DNA from: CALDTK01 sp965213735
Lineage (GTDB): Bacteria > Bacteroidota > Bacteroidia > Chitinophagales > Saprospiraceae
Assembly: GCA_965213735.1 (NCBI GenBank)
Contig: CBDCAB010000006.1
Coordinates: 124,001 to 188,000 of the forward strand
DNA: 64,000 nucleotides
Reading direction: 5' to 3'
Both the position numbers and the translations under genes were made by a program. Positions 45,480 to 53,911 of this stretch are shown in pieces. Below the pieces are notes generated by a model. It did not search any database and was not told the DNA's origin. It saw only the letters and a list, made by a program, of their open reading frames with translations. Each line of letters opens with the position of its first letter. Position 1 is the stretch's first letter.

Positions 45480-47159
45480 ATGGCCGACGAGAAGATTATA
45501 TTTTCCATGTCCCGCGTCAACAAATTCGTTGACGGCGGGCGCAAACAGATCCTCAAAAACATCAACCTCAGCTTCTTCTACGGAGCAAAAATTGGCATTC
45601 TCGGACTCAACGGCTCCGGAAAATCAACGGTACTTAACATCATTTCTGGTGAGGACACGAACTTTCAGGGCGACCTCCGCTTCGACGCCGACTATAAAAT
45701 TGGCTACCTCCATCAGGAGCCACGTCTCGATGAGGATAAAACCGTCAAGCAGACCGTCGAGGAAGGCCTAGGCGAATTATACACACTCCTCCAGCAGTAC
45801 GAAGAAATCAACAACAAATTCTCAGAACCGATGGGCGATGAGGAGATGACCAAGTTGATTGAGAAGCAAGGAGAGCTCACCGATGAGCTCGATCGCCTCA
45901 ATGCTTGGGAAGTTGAAAATCGGGTGGAAACCGCCATGGAAGCCTTACGCTGCCCCGACCCGGAGAAGAAGATTGCAGTTCTTTCGGGGGGCGAGCGCCG
46001 GCGAGTTGCTCTGGCACGTCTACTGCTTGGCAATCCAGATATCCTCCTGCTCGATGAGCCAACTAACCACCTCGATGCCGAAAGCGTCCACTGGCTTGAG
46101 CAATATCTGCAGCAATTCAAAGGGACAGTCATTGCCGTAACCCACGATCGCTACTTCTTGGATAATGTGGCCGGATGGATTCTGGAGCTCGATCGCGGCG
46201 AAGGCATCCCTTGGAAAGGCAACTATTCCAGCTGGCTCGAGCAAAAGGCCAACCGCCTGGAGCAGGAAGAAAAGACGGAGTCCAAGCGTCGCAAAACGCT
46301 CGAACGCGAACTCGAATGGGTACGCATGTCGCCCAAAGCTCGTCAGGCTAAGAGTAAAGCCCGCTTGAGTGCCTACGAAAAAATGGCTGGTGAAGAAGGT
46401 CGCTCCCGCGAAGCCAAGCTCGAGCTGTACATACCACCAGGTCCACGCCTTGGCGACAGCGTCATAGAAGTCAAACAACTCACCAAAGCTTACGGTGACC
46501 AGCTCTTGTTTGAAGACCTGACCTTTAGCGTACCTCGCGCTGCTATAGTTGGGATTGTTGGACCCAACGGCGTTGGCAAGTCAACCCTTTTTCGCATCAT
46601 CACCCAGGAGGCGGAGGCAGACAGCGGCGAAATCGAGGTTGGTAATACGGTTGAACTCAGCTACGTCGATCAGACGCATGAAGCGCTCACACCAGACAAA
46701 TCAATATTCGAAGCGGTATCTGGCGGCAACGAATTCGTGATGCTTGGCGACCGCGAACTCAATGCGCGTGCCTACCTCAGCCGCTTCAATTTTGCAGGAG
46801 CCGACCAACAGAAAAAAATTGGGGTTCTCTCTGGTGGAGAGCGCAACCGTGTGCACCTCGCCATGACGCTAAAGGAAGGCGGTAATGTGCTTTTGCTGGA
46901 TGAGCCGACTAACGATCTCGATGTCAATACCCTGCGCGCCCTCGAGGATGCGCTGGATAATTTTGCCGGCACCATCCTGCTCATTAGTCACGACCGCTGG
47001 TTTATGGATAGGTTGGCTACCCACATCCTTGCCTTTGAGGGGGATTCAGAAGTCGTGTTCTTCGAAGGCAACTACTCAGACTACGAAGCCGCTAAGCGCG
47101 AACGGCTTGGTGATGTTGCTCCACGCAGACCGCGATTTAAGAATGTCATCAACCGCTAA
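45480..47159 (+). CDS. ettA: energy-dependent translational throttle protein EttA (ABC-F)
   Basis: Soluble ABC-F ATPase that binds the ribosomal E site and gates the first elongation steps according to ADP/ATP ratio. 559 residues from the ATG at 45480, the family's usual length. Two nucleotide-binding domains: GLNGSGKST, LSGGERRRVALARLLL and LLDEPTNHLD in the first; GPNGVGKST, LSGGERNRVHLAMTL and LLDEPTNDLD in the second. The arm insertion is in the first domain, and the inter-domain linker has the basic, helical EttA form with MSPKARQAKSKARL. Confidence 0.94.
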   Translation: MADEKIIFSMSRVNKFVDGGRKQILKNINLSFFYGAKIGILGLNGSGKSTVLNIISGEDTNFQGDLRFDADYKIGYLHQEPRLDEDKTVKQTVEEGLGELYTLLQQYEEINNKFSEPMGDEEMTKLIEKQGELTDELDRLNAWEVENRVETAMEALRCPDPEKKIAVLSGGERRRVALARLLLGNPDILLLDEPTNHLDAESVHWLEQYLQQFKGTVIAVTHDRYFLDNVAGWILELDRGEGIPWKGNYSSWLEQKANRLEQEEKTESKRRKTLERELEWVRMSPKARQAKSKARLSAYEKMAGEEGRSREAKLELYIPPGPRLGDSVIEVKQLTKAYGDQLLFEDLTFSVPRAAIVGIVGPNGVGKSTLFRIITQEAEADSGEIEVGNTVELSYVDQTHEALTPDKSIFEAVSGGNEFVMLGDRELNARAYLSRFNFAGADQQKKIGVLSGGERNRVHLAMTLKEGGNVLLLDEPTNDLDVNTLRALEDALDNFAGTILLISHDRWFMDRLATHILAFEGDSEVVFFEGNYSDYEAAKRERLGDVAPRRPRFKNVINR

Positions 47160-47292
47160 CCTCCGGCTGACTGCTAACTTCGGATTGAGGGTTACAACAT
47201 CGCTCGCAGACCTGGCAAACTCGCAGAATTGGCAAAAAGAAAGCCGGAGCTTCCACTCCAGCTTCCGAGAAATGAGAAACAACTATATTTTT

Positions 47293-47940
47293 TTATAAGG
47301 CGTACCGCTCGAGGACGTAGCGCAATTGCTCTTGCCTAGATTCAGCGTCTGGATACTGTGCGGCGACGAGGGTGATCCATCCAGCTCGTGTAGAGGGCTT
47401 AGCTTGAGGTGCAGCAGCGACAAGGGTCAAGGACATGGCCCGCCAACTTTCCCAGGCGGAGGCAAAACGACCATCAAGAGCTGCCCCAAAGGCATTATGC
47501 TCCTTAGCGGAAAGCTGCCCTTGAGCATGTTGTGGTCCGGCTGCAACAATAGCTGCTGCTAGTAGCACGCCTGCATCTATGCCAAAGCGTTCTTGTTCGG
47601 CTTCGGCGACGTGACCGAAGCGATCAATACAGCGCAAGGCAGCCTCGTCCTCGAGCGTGCGGGTGTGGCTTGAAAAGAGGCCACTGAAAAAGCTAGCCTC
47701 CGCTATGGCTGTTGGCTGGCTAACTTCTGAGGCAGTCTCACCGCCTAGTTCTATCGACAGCGAAATCTCTTCCTGCATGAGCACCACGACCATGCTCGCG
47801 GCTAGGCAGAATTTCACCACGTGCACGCTCGACACCACCTTGTGCTCTCCAAGCAGGAAGTGCAAGCTTCGCATCAGAGTAGTCCCAATAAATTGGATGA
47901 CAAGGAGGAGCTGCCGGAGAAAAGGGGTGGGTGTTTTCAT
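47293..47940 (-). CDS. degenerate glucosaminidase-like membrane protein
   Basis: From the ATG at 47940 a 215-residue protein with one or two hydrophobic N-terminal segments (about 8-25 and 45-58) and a C-terminal domain that looks like the FlgJ/Bacteroidota glucosaminidase fold: IDRFGHVAEAEQERFGIDAG, then AKEHNAFGA and AWESWRAMSLTL. In active members the segment after the helix reads LLES with the catalytic Glu; here it is IVAAGP, and the cysteine-containing loop between the NAFG and ESWR motifs is shortened. I infer an inactive or non-catalytic relative. The family call is by eye. Confidence 0.6.
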   Translation of the reverse strand: MKTPTPFLRQLLLVIQFIGTTLMRSLHFLLGEHKVVSSVHVVKFCLAASMVVVLMQEEISLSIELGGETASEVSQPTAIAEASFFSGLFSSHTRTLEDEAALRCIDRFGHVAEAEQERFGIDAGVLLAAAIVAAGPQHAQGQLSAKEHNAFGAALDGRFASAWESWRAMSLTLVAAAPQAKPSTRAGWITLVAAQYPDAESRQEQLRYVLERYAL

Positions 47941-48104
47941 GCTTCGAGTGTTTCGGAACGCTAACATAGACACAAAATGTTGAACCAAACAAATCGTATC
48001 AAACATTTTTGAACGAATACCATTTCGGTGGTGGGACGAACAATTGGGTTCGAATGCCGTATTTGCCTCTTGCGGCACCACGTTTTGCTAAGGCCCCGCT
48101 CAGC

Positions 48105-48992
48105 ATGTTCGACTTTCATACAGATAAGGTCCGCTACTTCGAGATGCAGCGTCGCATAGCTGCGGAATACATTTTGCCCATGCTCGCCGCTCATGTTAAG
48201 GTTGCGGCTCCTTGGCGGGTGCTCGAGGTAGGTTGTGCCGAGGCAGGAGTGCTCAAAGCGTTTGTAGATGCAGGTCACCACGGTACAGGCATCGAGCTCG
48301 AGGAAAGTCGTGCACAGCTAGCGCGGGAATTTCTTGCCGACACTGATGCGCGCATCGTCACGCAGGATATTTATGAGGTAGAGCCCAAGGAACTCGAGCC
48401 ACGTGGCTTTGATGCAATTATTCTCAAGGATGTCATCGAGCACATTCCGGCACAGGAGCGGATGATTCCTCGACTCGCGGAGTTTTTGGCGCCTGGTGGA
48501 AAAATCTTTTTCGGGTTTCCTCCGTGGATGATGCCATTTGGTGGGCATCAGCAGATAGGTCGATCAGCCCTTGTGAGTAAGGTGCCGTGGATTCACTTGC
48601 TGCCGCGGCGGCTCTATCAAAGCTATGTTCAGCTGGCGGGCGAGCGTGCGCGTATACAAGACGAGCTAGCTGATATTCGCTCCACCCGCATCACCATTGA
48701 GCGCTTTGAGCGTATTGTCGCCGAGCATTGTTTGAAGATCAGCGAGCGCAAGCTGTGGCTGACAAATCCCATATATGCGTTAAAATTCGGGATTAGAGCG
48801 CGAGAGCAGAACAAACTGTTTGCACAGATTCCATTCTTCCGCAATTTTGTGAGCACAGCTGCGTACTACATTATTAGTCGCGCTTCCGCAAAACAAGACA
48901 CTTCCGTTGCTGAAACTTCTAGCCATACCCGCCCGCAGGCGGGACATCTGTTGGCAGATACATCAAACTCATCGCATGCTTCCTCTGCTTAG
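48105..48992 (+). CDS. class I SAM-dependent methyltransferase
   Basis: A 295-residue protein with a class I methyltransferase domain: VLEVGCAEAGVLKAFVDAG (SAM loop, about 38-56), the acidic GIELEES, DAIILKDVIEHIP and FLAPGGKIFFGFPPW. The region FHTDKVRYFEMQRR near the N terminus suggests a lipid- or polysaccharide-related subfamily, but the substrate is unclear. I use the ATG at 48105; in-frame starts at 48009 and 48054 exist. The last 30 residues are low in complexity and are coded by an iterated motif (48882-48894) and a CCCGCC palindrome (48928-48943), so the natural end may have been extended. It overlaps the porP-like gene by 17 bp. Confidence 0.85.
   Translation: MFDFHTDKVRYFEMQRRIAAEYILPMLAAHVKVAAPWRVLEVGCAEAGVLKAFVDAGHHGTGIELEESRAQLAREFLADTDARIVTQDIYEVEPKELEPRGFDAIILKDVIEHIPAQERMIPRLAEFLAPGGKIFFGFPPWMMPFGGHQQIGRSALVSKVPWIHLLPRRLYQSYVQLAGERARIQDELADIRSTRITIERFERIVAEHCLKISERKLWLTNPIYALKFGIRAREQNKLFAQIPFFRNFVSTAAYYIISRASAKQDTSVAETSSHTRPQAGHLLADTSNSSHASSA
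48882..48894 (-). repeat. iterated motif, spacer-less, one mismatch
   Basis: GCTTCCGCAAAAC on the plus strand in the 3' tail of the methyltransferase gene; encodes ASAKQ. Confidence 0.6.
48928..48943. repeat. REP-like palindrome in the 3' end of the methyltransferase gene
   Basis: CCCGCC-CGCA-GGCGGG, a perfect 6-bp stem with a 4-base loop, inside the coding tail and 33 bp before the next start codon. It resembles the short GC palindromes dispersed in many bacterial genomes; only one copy is seen here. Confidence 0.5.
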
Positions 48993-49947
48993 GGTTGCTG
49001 CGCTGGTGCTGTGTGTTGTTTTGGCGAAAGCTGTAATGGCCCAAAGCTGGCCTCAGCACACGTACTGGAACCAATCTCCGCTGCGGCTAAACCCGGCAAG
49101 TGCGGCCAATTTGTACTCGCTAGACATGAGTGCCACCTACCGTCGACAATGGACAGGTTTGGAGGGGGCTCCCACCACCACACAGGCCGCGATTGGTGCA
49201 CCGGTATACTTCACCAATAGCGGCATCGGCTTCGGCTTTGAGCGCGACGAAGTCGGAGTGCATTCCATCTCCCTGTTTCGCCTCCAGCTTTCCCAACAGC
49301 TCATCGAGCGAGACAACTTCTCGCTCGCAGTAGGAGCTGCAGGCAGCTATCGCAGCACCCAACTCGACGGTCGCGCCTTGCGCACGCAAACTGGGAGCTA
49401 CGGCGCTGGCTTCGAAGCTCACCTGGATGACCTACTTCCTGCCACCACACAGTCAGGATCTAGCATGGGCTTTGATGTAGGATTAGAAGCAACATTTGGT
49501 GAAACGCGCGTAGGGCTGAGCGTGCTCGATGTCAACGAGCCGACAAGCGAATTAAATCAGGTCAATCGTGTGTGGCATCGAACAATACTCGTGCAGATGG
49601 CGTCCTTACTACCGGTGGCCGAGTACATAGATCTTGAAGCTAGTGTAATTGCTCAGACAGATTTGGCTGTGACACAAACCCAAGCCGCGGTTACCGCATG
49701 GTACAGCGGCAATATTGGTGCAGGTGCAGCGTTTAGAGGTTTCGACGCCTCTTCACTCGATGCAGTCTCCCTCTTAATAGGGTGGCGTCCAAATCCTACT
49801 GTGACACTTGCATACAGTTACGACTACGGACTTTCAGACTTACAGCGAGCCCACGATGGATCGCACGAGGTGATTTTCCGCTATGTTATGAGTTCACCTA
49901 TCGGTAAGGGGCAACTCCCTCCGATAATTTTTAACCCTCGACAATGA
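48976..49947 (+). CDS. porP: PorP/SprF family type IX secretion outer membrane protein
   Basis: A 323-residue predicted outer membrane beta-barrel: signal peptide (from the ATG at 48976, ending VMAQ), then QSPLRLNPASAANLY, equivalent to the family's NP-A-AG motif, and alternating amphipathic strands to the C terminus. It lies just upstream of gldKLMN, the same order as porP-porK-porL-porM-porN of Porphyromonas gingivalis, so it is probably the PorP of this T9SS. The signal peptide is partly coded by an exact iterated motif (49018-49031, VLAKA). Confidence 0.85.
   Translation: MLPLLRVAALVLCVVLAKAVMAQSWPQHTYWNQSPLRLNPASAANLYSLDMSATYRRQWTGLEGAPTTTQAAIGAPVYFTNSGIGFGFERDEVGVHSISLFRLQLSQQLIERDNFSLAVGAAGSYRSTQLDGRALRTQTGSYGAGFEAHLDDLLPATTQSGSSMGFDVGLEATFGETRVGLSVLDVNEPTSELNQVNRVWHRTILVQMASLLPVAEYIDLEASVIAQTDLAVTQTQAAVTAWYSGNIGAGAAFRGFDASSLDAVSLLIGWRPNPTVTLAYSYDYGLSDLQRAHDGSHEVIFRYVMSSPIGKGQLPPIIFNPRQ
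49018..49031 (+). repeat. iterated motif GTTTTGGCGAAAGC, exact
   Basis: Inside the porP-like signal peptide; encodes VLAKA. Confidence 0.85.
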
Positions 49948-50032
49948 TGCCCTAGCTTGGGTACGTTTCTTGTCGTGGATAAATGTGGTAGCTACCAATT
50001 AGGGTGTAGGCCTTTTGGTTGGTAGTTATTGT

Positions 50033-50040
50033 TAGTTTTG
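50033..50040 (+). promoter_or_regulatory. -7 element upstream of gldK
   Basis: TAGTTTTG matches TAnnTTTG, 62 bases before the gldK ATG. TTG at 50015-50017 is 15 bases upstream, closer than the usual 19. Suggests gldKLMN can be transcribed apart from porP. Confidence 0.4.
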
Positions 50041-50102
50041 CGGGTGTGGAAGAGCTTTCCACTGCCGCTTGCTAAGACAAAAGCGAAAATTCGGGCTTGA
50101 CG

Positions 50103-51344
50103 ATGAAGCAAAGAATAACTGAAATAACCGCGCTGGCGGCCATTATCCTGCTATCCGCTTGCGGTGGCGGCCAGAATGGTCAATTGACTGGCGTAACAGA
50201 TCGACCCACGTGGAAAGGCATCAACCCTTACGGTATGGTGTACATCCCATCTGGTACCCTCCACATCGGAGCAAGCGATCAGGACATTAGTGGAACCTTC
50301 CTTAATGCGCCAAAATCTATCTCTATCTCCGGTTTCTACATGGATGATACCGAGATTACTAACAATGAGTACCGCCAGTTCGTCAATTGGGTCAAAGACT
50401 CCATCGCGCACACCTACCTCGACCACTTTTATGAGGATGAGGTAACTGGCGAGCAGTATATCGATTGGGAGTACGAGATCGACTGGAGCGATGAGACGCT
50501 CGAGGACCTCTACTACCAAGGCGACGATCGCTTTGCAGGCCGCCGTGAATTCGATACCCGCAAGCTCCAGTACACCTACGAATGGTATGATTGGAAGCGC
50601 GCCGCCCACGACAAATCAGGTGCCCCACGCAATAGCTTCATCGAGCGTAAAACCGTCAACGTCTACCCCGATACCCTCGTCTGGATTCGCGACTTCGCCT
50701 ACTCCTACAACGAGCCAATGACGCGCAACTACTTCTGGCACCCCGCTTTCGACGACTATCCTACTGTCGGCGTCAACTGGCACGGAGCTAAAGCTTTCTG
50801 CTACTGGCGTACCAACCTCTGGAACACCTACCAAGATGAGAATGGTGTCAACACAGAGGACTTCCGTCTGCCATACGAGCACGAATGGGAATACGCTGCA
50901 CGCGGCGGTAAAGATCTCGCTCCCTATCCATGGGGTGGCTACTATGTCCGCAACGGCAAAGGCTGCCTCCTCGCTAACTTCAAGCCTGGACGTGGAAATT
51001 ATCCTGAAGATGGCGGACTTTATACTGTGAAGGCCGACGCCTATTATCCCAACGACTACGGCCTGTACAATATGGCCGGCAATGTCGCCGAGTGGACTAG
51101 CACTGCATTCTACGAGAACGCGTATAGCTTCTTGCACGACCTCAACCCGGACGTCTACTACGATGCCGACGATGATGATCCAGAGAGCTACAAGCGTAAA
51201 GTAATTCGTGGAGGTAGCTGGAAGGATATCAGCTTCTTCCTACAGACTGGTACACGCAACTGGGAGTATCAAGATACCACGAAGAGTTACGTTGGCTTCC
51301 GCTGCGCACTCTCCTTCCTCGGACGGTCGATTAACGACTTTTAA
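50103..51344 (+). CDS. gldK: T9SS ring lipoprotein GldK/PorK
   Basis: Outer-membrane lipoprotein that forms the periplasmic ring of the type IX secretion system with GldN. 413 residues: signal with LSAC lipobox (Cys about 19), then an FGE-sulfatase-like domain with YIPSGTLHIGASDQD, MDDTEITNNEYRQFV, FRLPYEHEWEYAARGG, NMAGNVAEWTS and VIRGGSWKD. The domain is used structurally; the formylglycine-generating cysteines are absent. I use the ATG at 50103 rather than the TTG two codons upstream. First gene of gldKLMN. Confidence 0.93.
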   Translation: MKQRITEITALAAIILLSACGGGQNGQLTGVTDRPTWKGINPYGMVYIPSGTLHIGASDQDISGTFLNAPKSISISGFYMDDTEITNNEYRQFVNWVKDSIAHTYLDHFYEDEVTGEQYIDWEYEIDWSDETLEDLYYQGDDRFAGRREFDTRKLQYTYEWYDWKRAAHDKSGAPRNSFIERKTVNVYPDTLVWIRDFAYSYNEPMTRNYFWHPAFDDYPTVGVNWHGAKAFCYWRTNLWNTYQDENGVNTEDFRLPYEHEWEYAARGGKDLAPYPWGGYYVRNGKGCLLANFKPGRGNYPEDGGLYTVKADAYYPNDYGLYNMAGNVAEWTSTAFYENAYSFLHDLNPDVYYDADDDDPESYKRKVIRGGSWKDISFFLQTGTRNWEYQDTTKSYVGFRCALSFLGRSINDF

Positions 51345-51471
51345 TCGCCCTGCGATCTCACTAGCCTTACAAGTAAACCCTAACCTCCGCGTGTTCATCG
51401 CACGCACTGGGCTGGTGAGCTAATGCTTGTCAGTTCAACATTCACCTGTCTTACCGAAAACACACTGCAAT

Positions 51472-52074
51472 ATGAGCTTTGTCAAGTCGAAAGGTTTTAA
51501 GTACTTCAAGAACCTCATCATCGGCGTTGGTGCCTCGATCGTACTCGTAGGTGCCCTCTTCAAAATCCAATCATGGCCCTATGCGAGTGAGATGCTCACT
51601 ATCGGCCTGCTTACCGAAGCCTTTCTCTTTCTCATGCTTGGTCTCCTCGGTCCAGAAAAGGACTACTACTGGGAGAAGCTCTATCCAGGCCTCGACAATT
51701 ACAGTAGCAACATCGCCCCACTCGCTGCGTCTAGTGGAGCAGGCGCTGAAGTCCAAGCCCTCGACGGCCAGGTAGTCGAGCAACAACTCGGCGGTATGCT
51801 CGGGGAATTGCGCGTCATGTCCAAGAGCTTGTCGAGCCTCAAAGCACTGCAAGAGGTTGACTTTAGCAGCACCAAAGATCAGATCGCCTCGATGAATAAT
51901 TTCTACGGCAAGCTCAATGAAGCCGTAGCCAACCTCGGCGACTCACTTGAAGATACCAAGCGTTACAAGGACCAAATGGTGGCACTCAACACCAACCTTG
52001 GCTCGCTCAACCGTGTCTACGGTAACATGTTGACCGCTATGGGCACTGCCCCAACCGGTACAACAGTTAAGTAA
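51472..52074 (+). CDS. gldL: T9SS motor protein GldL/PorL
   Basis: Inner-membrane part of the proton-driven T9SS and gliding motor. 200 residues: two membrane segments (about 13-31 and 41-60), the second containing LLTEAFLFLML with a glutamate in the membrane, which is the likely proton-path residue, and a cytoplasmic tail with helical segments. The ATG at 51472 is preceded by an ACACTGCAAT leader. 127 bp separate it from gldK, and a stem-loop follows before gldM. Confidence 0.95.
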   Translation: MSFVKSKGFKYFKNLIIGVGASIVLVGALFKIQSWPYASEMLTIGLLTEAFLFLMLGLLGPEKDYYWEKLYPGLDNYSSNIAPLAASSGAGAEVQALDGQVVEQQLGGMLGELRVMSKSLSSLKALQEVDFSSTKDQIASMNNFYGKLNEAVANLGDSLEDTKRYKDQMVALNTNLGSLNRVYGNMLTAMGTAPTGTTVK

Positions 52075-52116
52075 GCACCCCCTTTCCGCCAACTTTACCG
52101 TTGGCATACCTCCTTT

Positions 52117-52165
52117 GAGAGCCCGCTACTTGTGTGGCCTCCGTGCATCCAAGCTGCGGGCTCTC
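52117..52165 (+). promoter_or_regulatory. stem-loop between gldL and gldM
   Basis: Perfect 10-bp stem GAGAGCCCGC (52117-52126) / GCGGGCTCTC (52156-52165) with a 29-base loop, 42 bp after the gldL stop and 31 bp before the gldM ATG. No T-run follows, so it is unlikely to be a full terminator; partial attenuation or stabilisation of the upstream mRNA end is possible. Confidence 0.6.
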
Positions 52166-52196
52166 TATTTCCCCACCTCCGCAATACTTCACCCGT

Positions 52197-53858
52197 ATGT
52201 CAATTCCGAAGGAGCCACGCCAACTCATGATCAACCTCATGTACTTGGTGCTCACGGCCATGCTCGCGCTCAATGTTTCAGCCGAGGTCATGAACGCCTT
52301 CTTTACCCTCGACCAGGGTAATACCGAAACTATGAAAGTTGTGAACGGACAGCTCGATGCTACCCAATCCAGCCTTTCTAAACTGCTCGCCGATGACTCC
52401 AAGGCCGATTTCCGTCCCATCGAGCCAGCCATTAAAGAGGTCCGCGCGACAGCCGCTGATTTTAATACCTACATCAACTCCATCCGCGACCGCCTCATCG
52501 ATGAGTCCAACTCAACTATTGATGGTATCGTCAATGAGGAAGACTTCAAAGAAGGCCACAACGGCGAGTTGAAGTACATTATCGGCAAAAAGAATAAAGA
52601 CGTCACTACTCGCCTCCTCGTCGAAGGCTATGATGGCGAGGAGCCTCTCGGACCTGGTATCCGCGAAGAAGTGCTCAAAGTGCGTCAGCAACTCATCGAC
52701 ACCTACACCCAGCTCGTAACCGAAAATGCTGAAGTGTTCGGTCTTAACGAGCAACAAGTTCAAGAGCAGATTGCCAGTGTCGCCAACGATATGCCGTTTA
52801 ATATCGACGATGATACTTGGAAAATGGCCGTCGAAAACAATGAGAGCGAAGCTAAAAGCTGGGAAGAATTTAAATTCCGTCAAATGCCTGTAGCAGCAGT
52901 ATTGCCATTGCTCTCGCAGATGCAAGCTGACCTGAAAGCTTCCGAAGCCAACATGGTTAACGACATGGCAAAGCTCGCAGGTGGTAAGACGATCACTTTC
53001 GACCAGTTCTTCCCTGTCGTTAATGCCGACCGCAGCTATGTGATTGGCGGTGAAAGCATTAATGCTACAGTCTCTGTAGGTACATACTCTAGCTCACTCG
53101 ATCCGAGCAACGTTTCGATCACTGCCAATGGTCGCTCACTTCCGATCAAGAGCGACGGTACGGCTAGCCTCGTGATTCCTGCGAGCGGATCAGGACAAAA
53201 AACGATTCCTCTTTCTGTATCCGTCAAGAACCCGCTTACAGGCAAGGTCGCTACAGGCCAGTCGAAATTTACCTATGAAGTTGGTTCGCGTTCTGTAGCA
53301 GTTTCTGCGGATAAGATGAACGTGTTCTACATGGGCGTCAACAATCCGATCAGCGTATCTGCATCTGGTGTTAGCTCCAATAAAGTGAGCGTCAATGGCT
53401 CGGGCCCGATCTCAGTTAGCGGTAGCTACCCTAACTATATCGTGAAGGCCAACTCGCCTGGCGACGCTAAGATTTCAGTATCGGGAGAAGGCTCTCCACT
53501 CGGCACCTTCGACTTCCGTGTCAAGCGTATTCCTGATCCAGTGGCTCGTCTCGGCAACAAAGAAGACGGCTCAATGGGTAATGGTGAATTCAAAGCACAG
53601 CAAGGTCTGATCGCCTGGCTCGATAACTTCGACTTTGATGCCAAGTGCGACATCCAAGGTTTCAAGCTGGTACGTGTACCGAAGCGACAAGACCCAATTA
53701 CGGTAGTCAATCCAGGTGGATCGTTTAACTCTGAGTCGCAGCGTATCGTACGTGCCGCAACTCCGGGCGATACCTACTACTTCCAGGACGTCAAGGGCCG
53801 CTGCCCAGGTGACAACGCTGGTCGTAAACTCAACTCGCTGGTCTTCGCCATCCGCTAG
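52197..53858 (+). CDS. gldM: T9SS motor shaft protein GldM/PorM
   Basis: Inner-membrane-anchored protein whose periplasmic rod transmits motor force to the GldK/GldN ring. 553 residues: short cytoplasmic start MSIPKEPRQLMINLMYLV, one membrane helix (about 10-30) ending in SAEVMNAFFTLDQ, a helical bundle domain (about 35-225) and three beta domains to the C terminus (GGKTITFDQFFPVVNADRSY onward). All four domains known for GldM are at normal length. I use the ATG at 52197 because it opens the conserved N terminus. Confidence 0.95.
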   Translation: MSIPKEPRQLMINLMYLVLTAMLALNVSAEVMNAFFTLDQGNTETMKVVNGQLDATQSSLSKLLADDSKADFRPIEPAIKEVRATAADFNTYINSIRDRLIDESNSTIDGIVNEEDFKEGHNGELKYIIGKKNKDVTTRLLVEGYDGEEPLGPGIREEVLKVRQQLIDTYTQLVTENAEVFGLNEQQVQEQIASVANDMPFNIDDDTWKMAVENNESEAKSWEEFKFRQMPVAAVLPLLSQMQADLKASEANMVNDMAKLAGGKTITFDQFFPVVNADRSYVIGGESINATVSVGTYSSSLDPSNVSITANGRSLPIKSDGTASLVIPASGSGQKTIPLSVSVKNPLTGKVATGQSKFTYEVGSRSVAVSADKMNVFYMGVNNPISVSASGVSSNKVSVNGSGPISVSGSYPNYIVKANSPGDAKISVSGEGSPLGTFDFRVKRIPDPVARLGNKEDGSMGNGEFKAQQGLIAWLDNFDFDAKCDIQGFKLVRVPKRQDPITVVNPGGSFNSESQRIVRAATPGDTYYFQDVKGRCPGDNAGRKLNSLVFAIR

Positions 53859-53911
53859 ACAAGCCAATTTTGTTCGCTTCGCTGCGTTATTAACAGCACA
53901 AACTCCTCTAC

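Noticed and set aside
47225..47290. Possible terminator hairpin after ettA
   Set aside because: The GGAGCT/AGCTTCC pairing needs a bulge and is too weak to call, although an AT-rich stretch follows.
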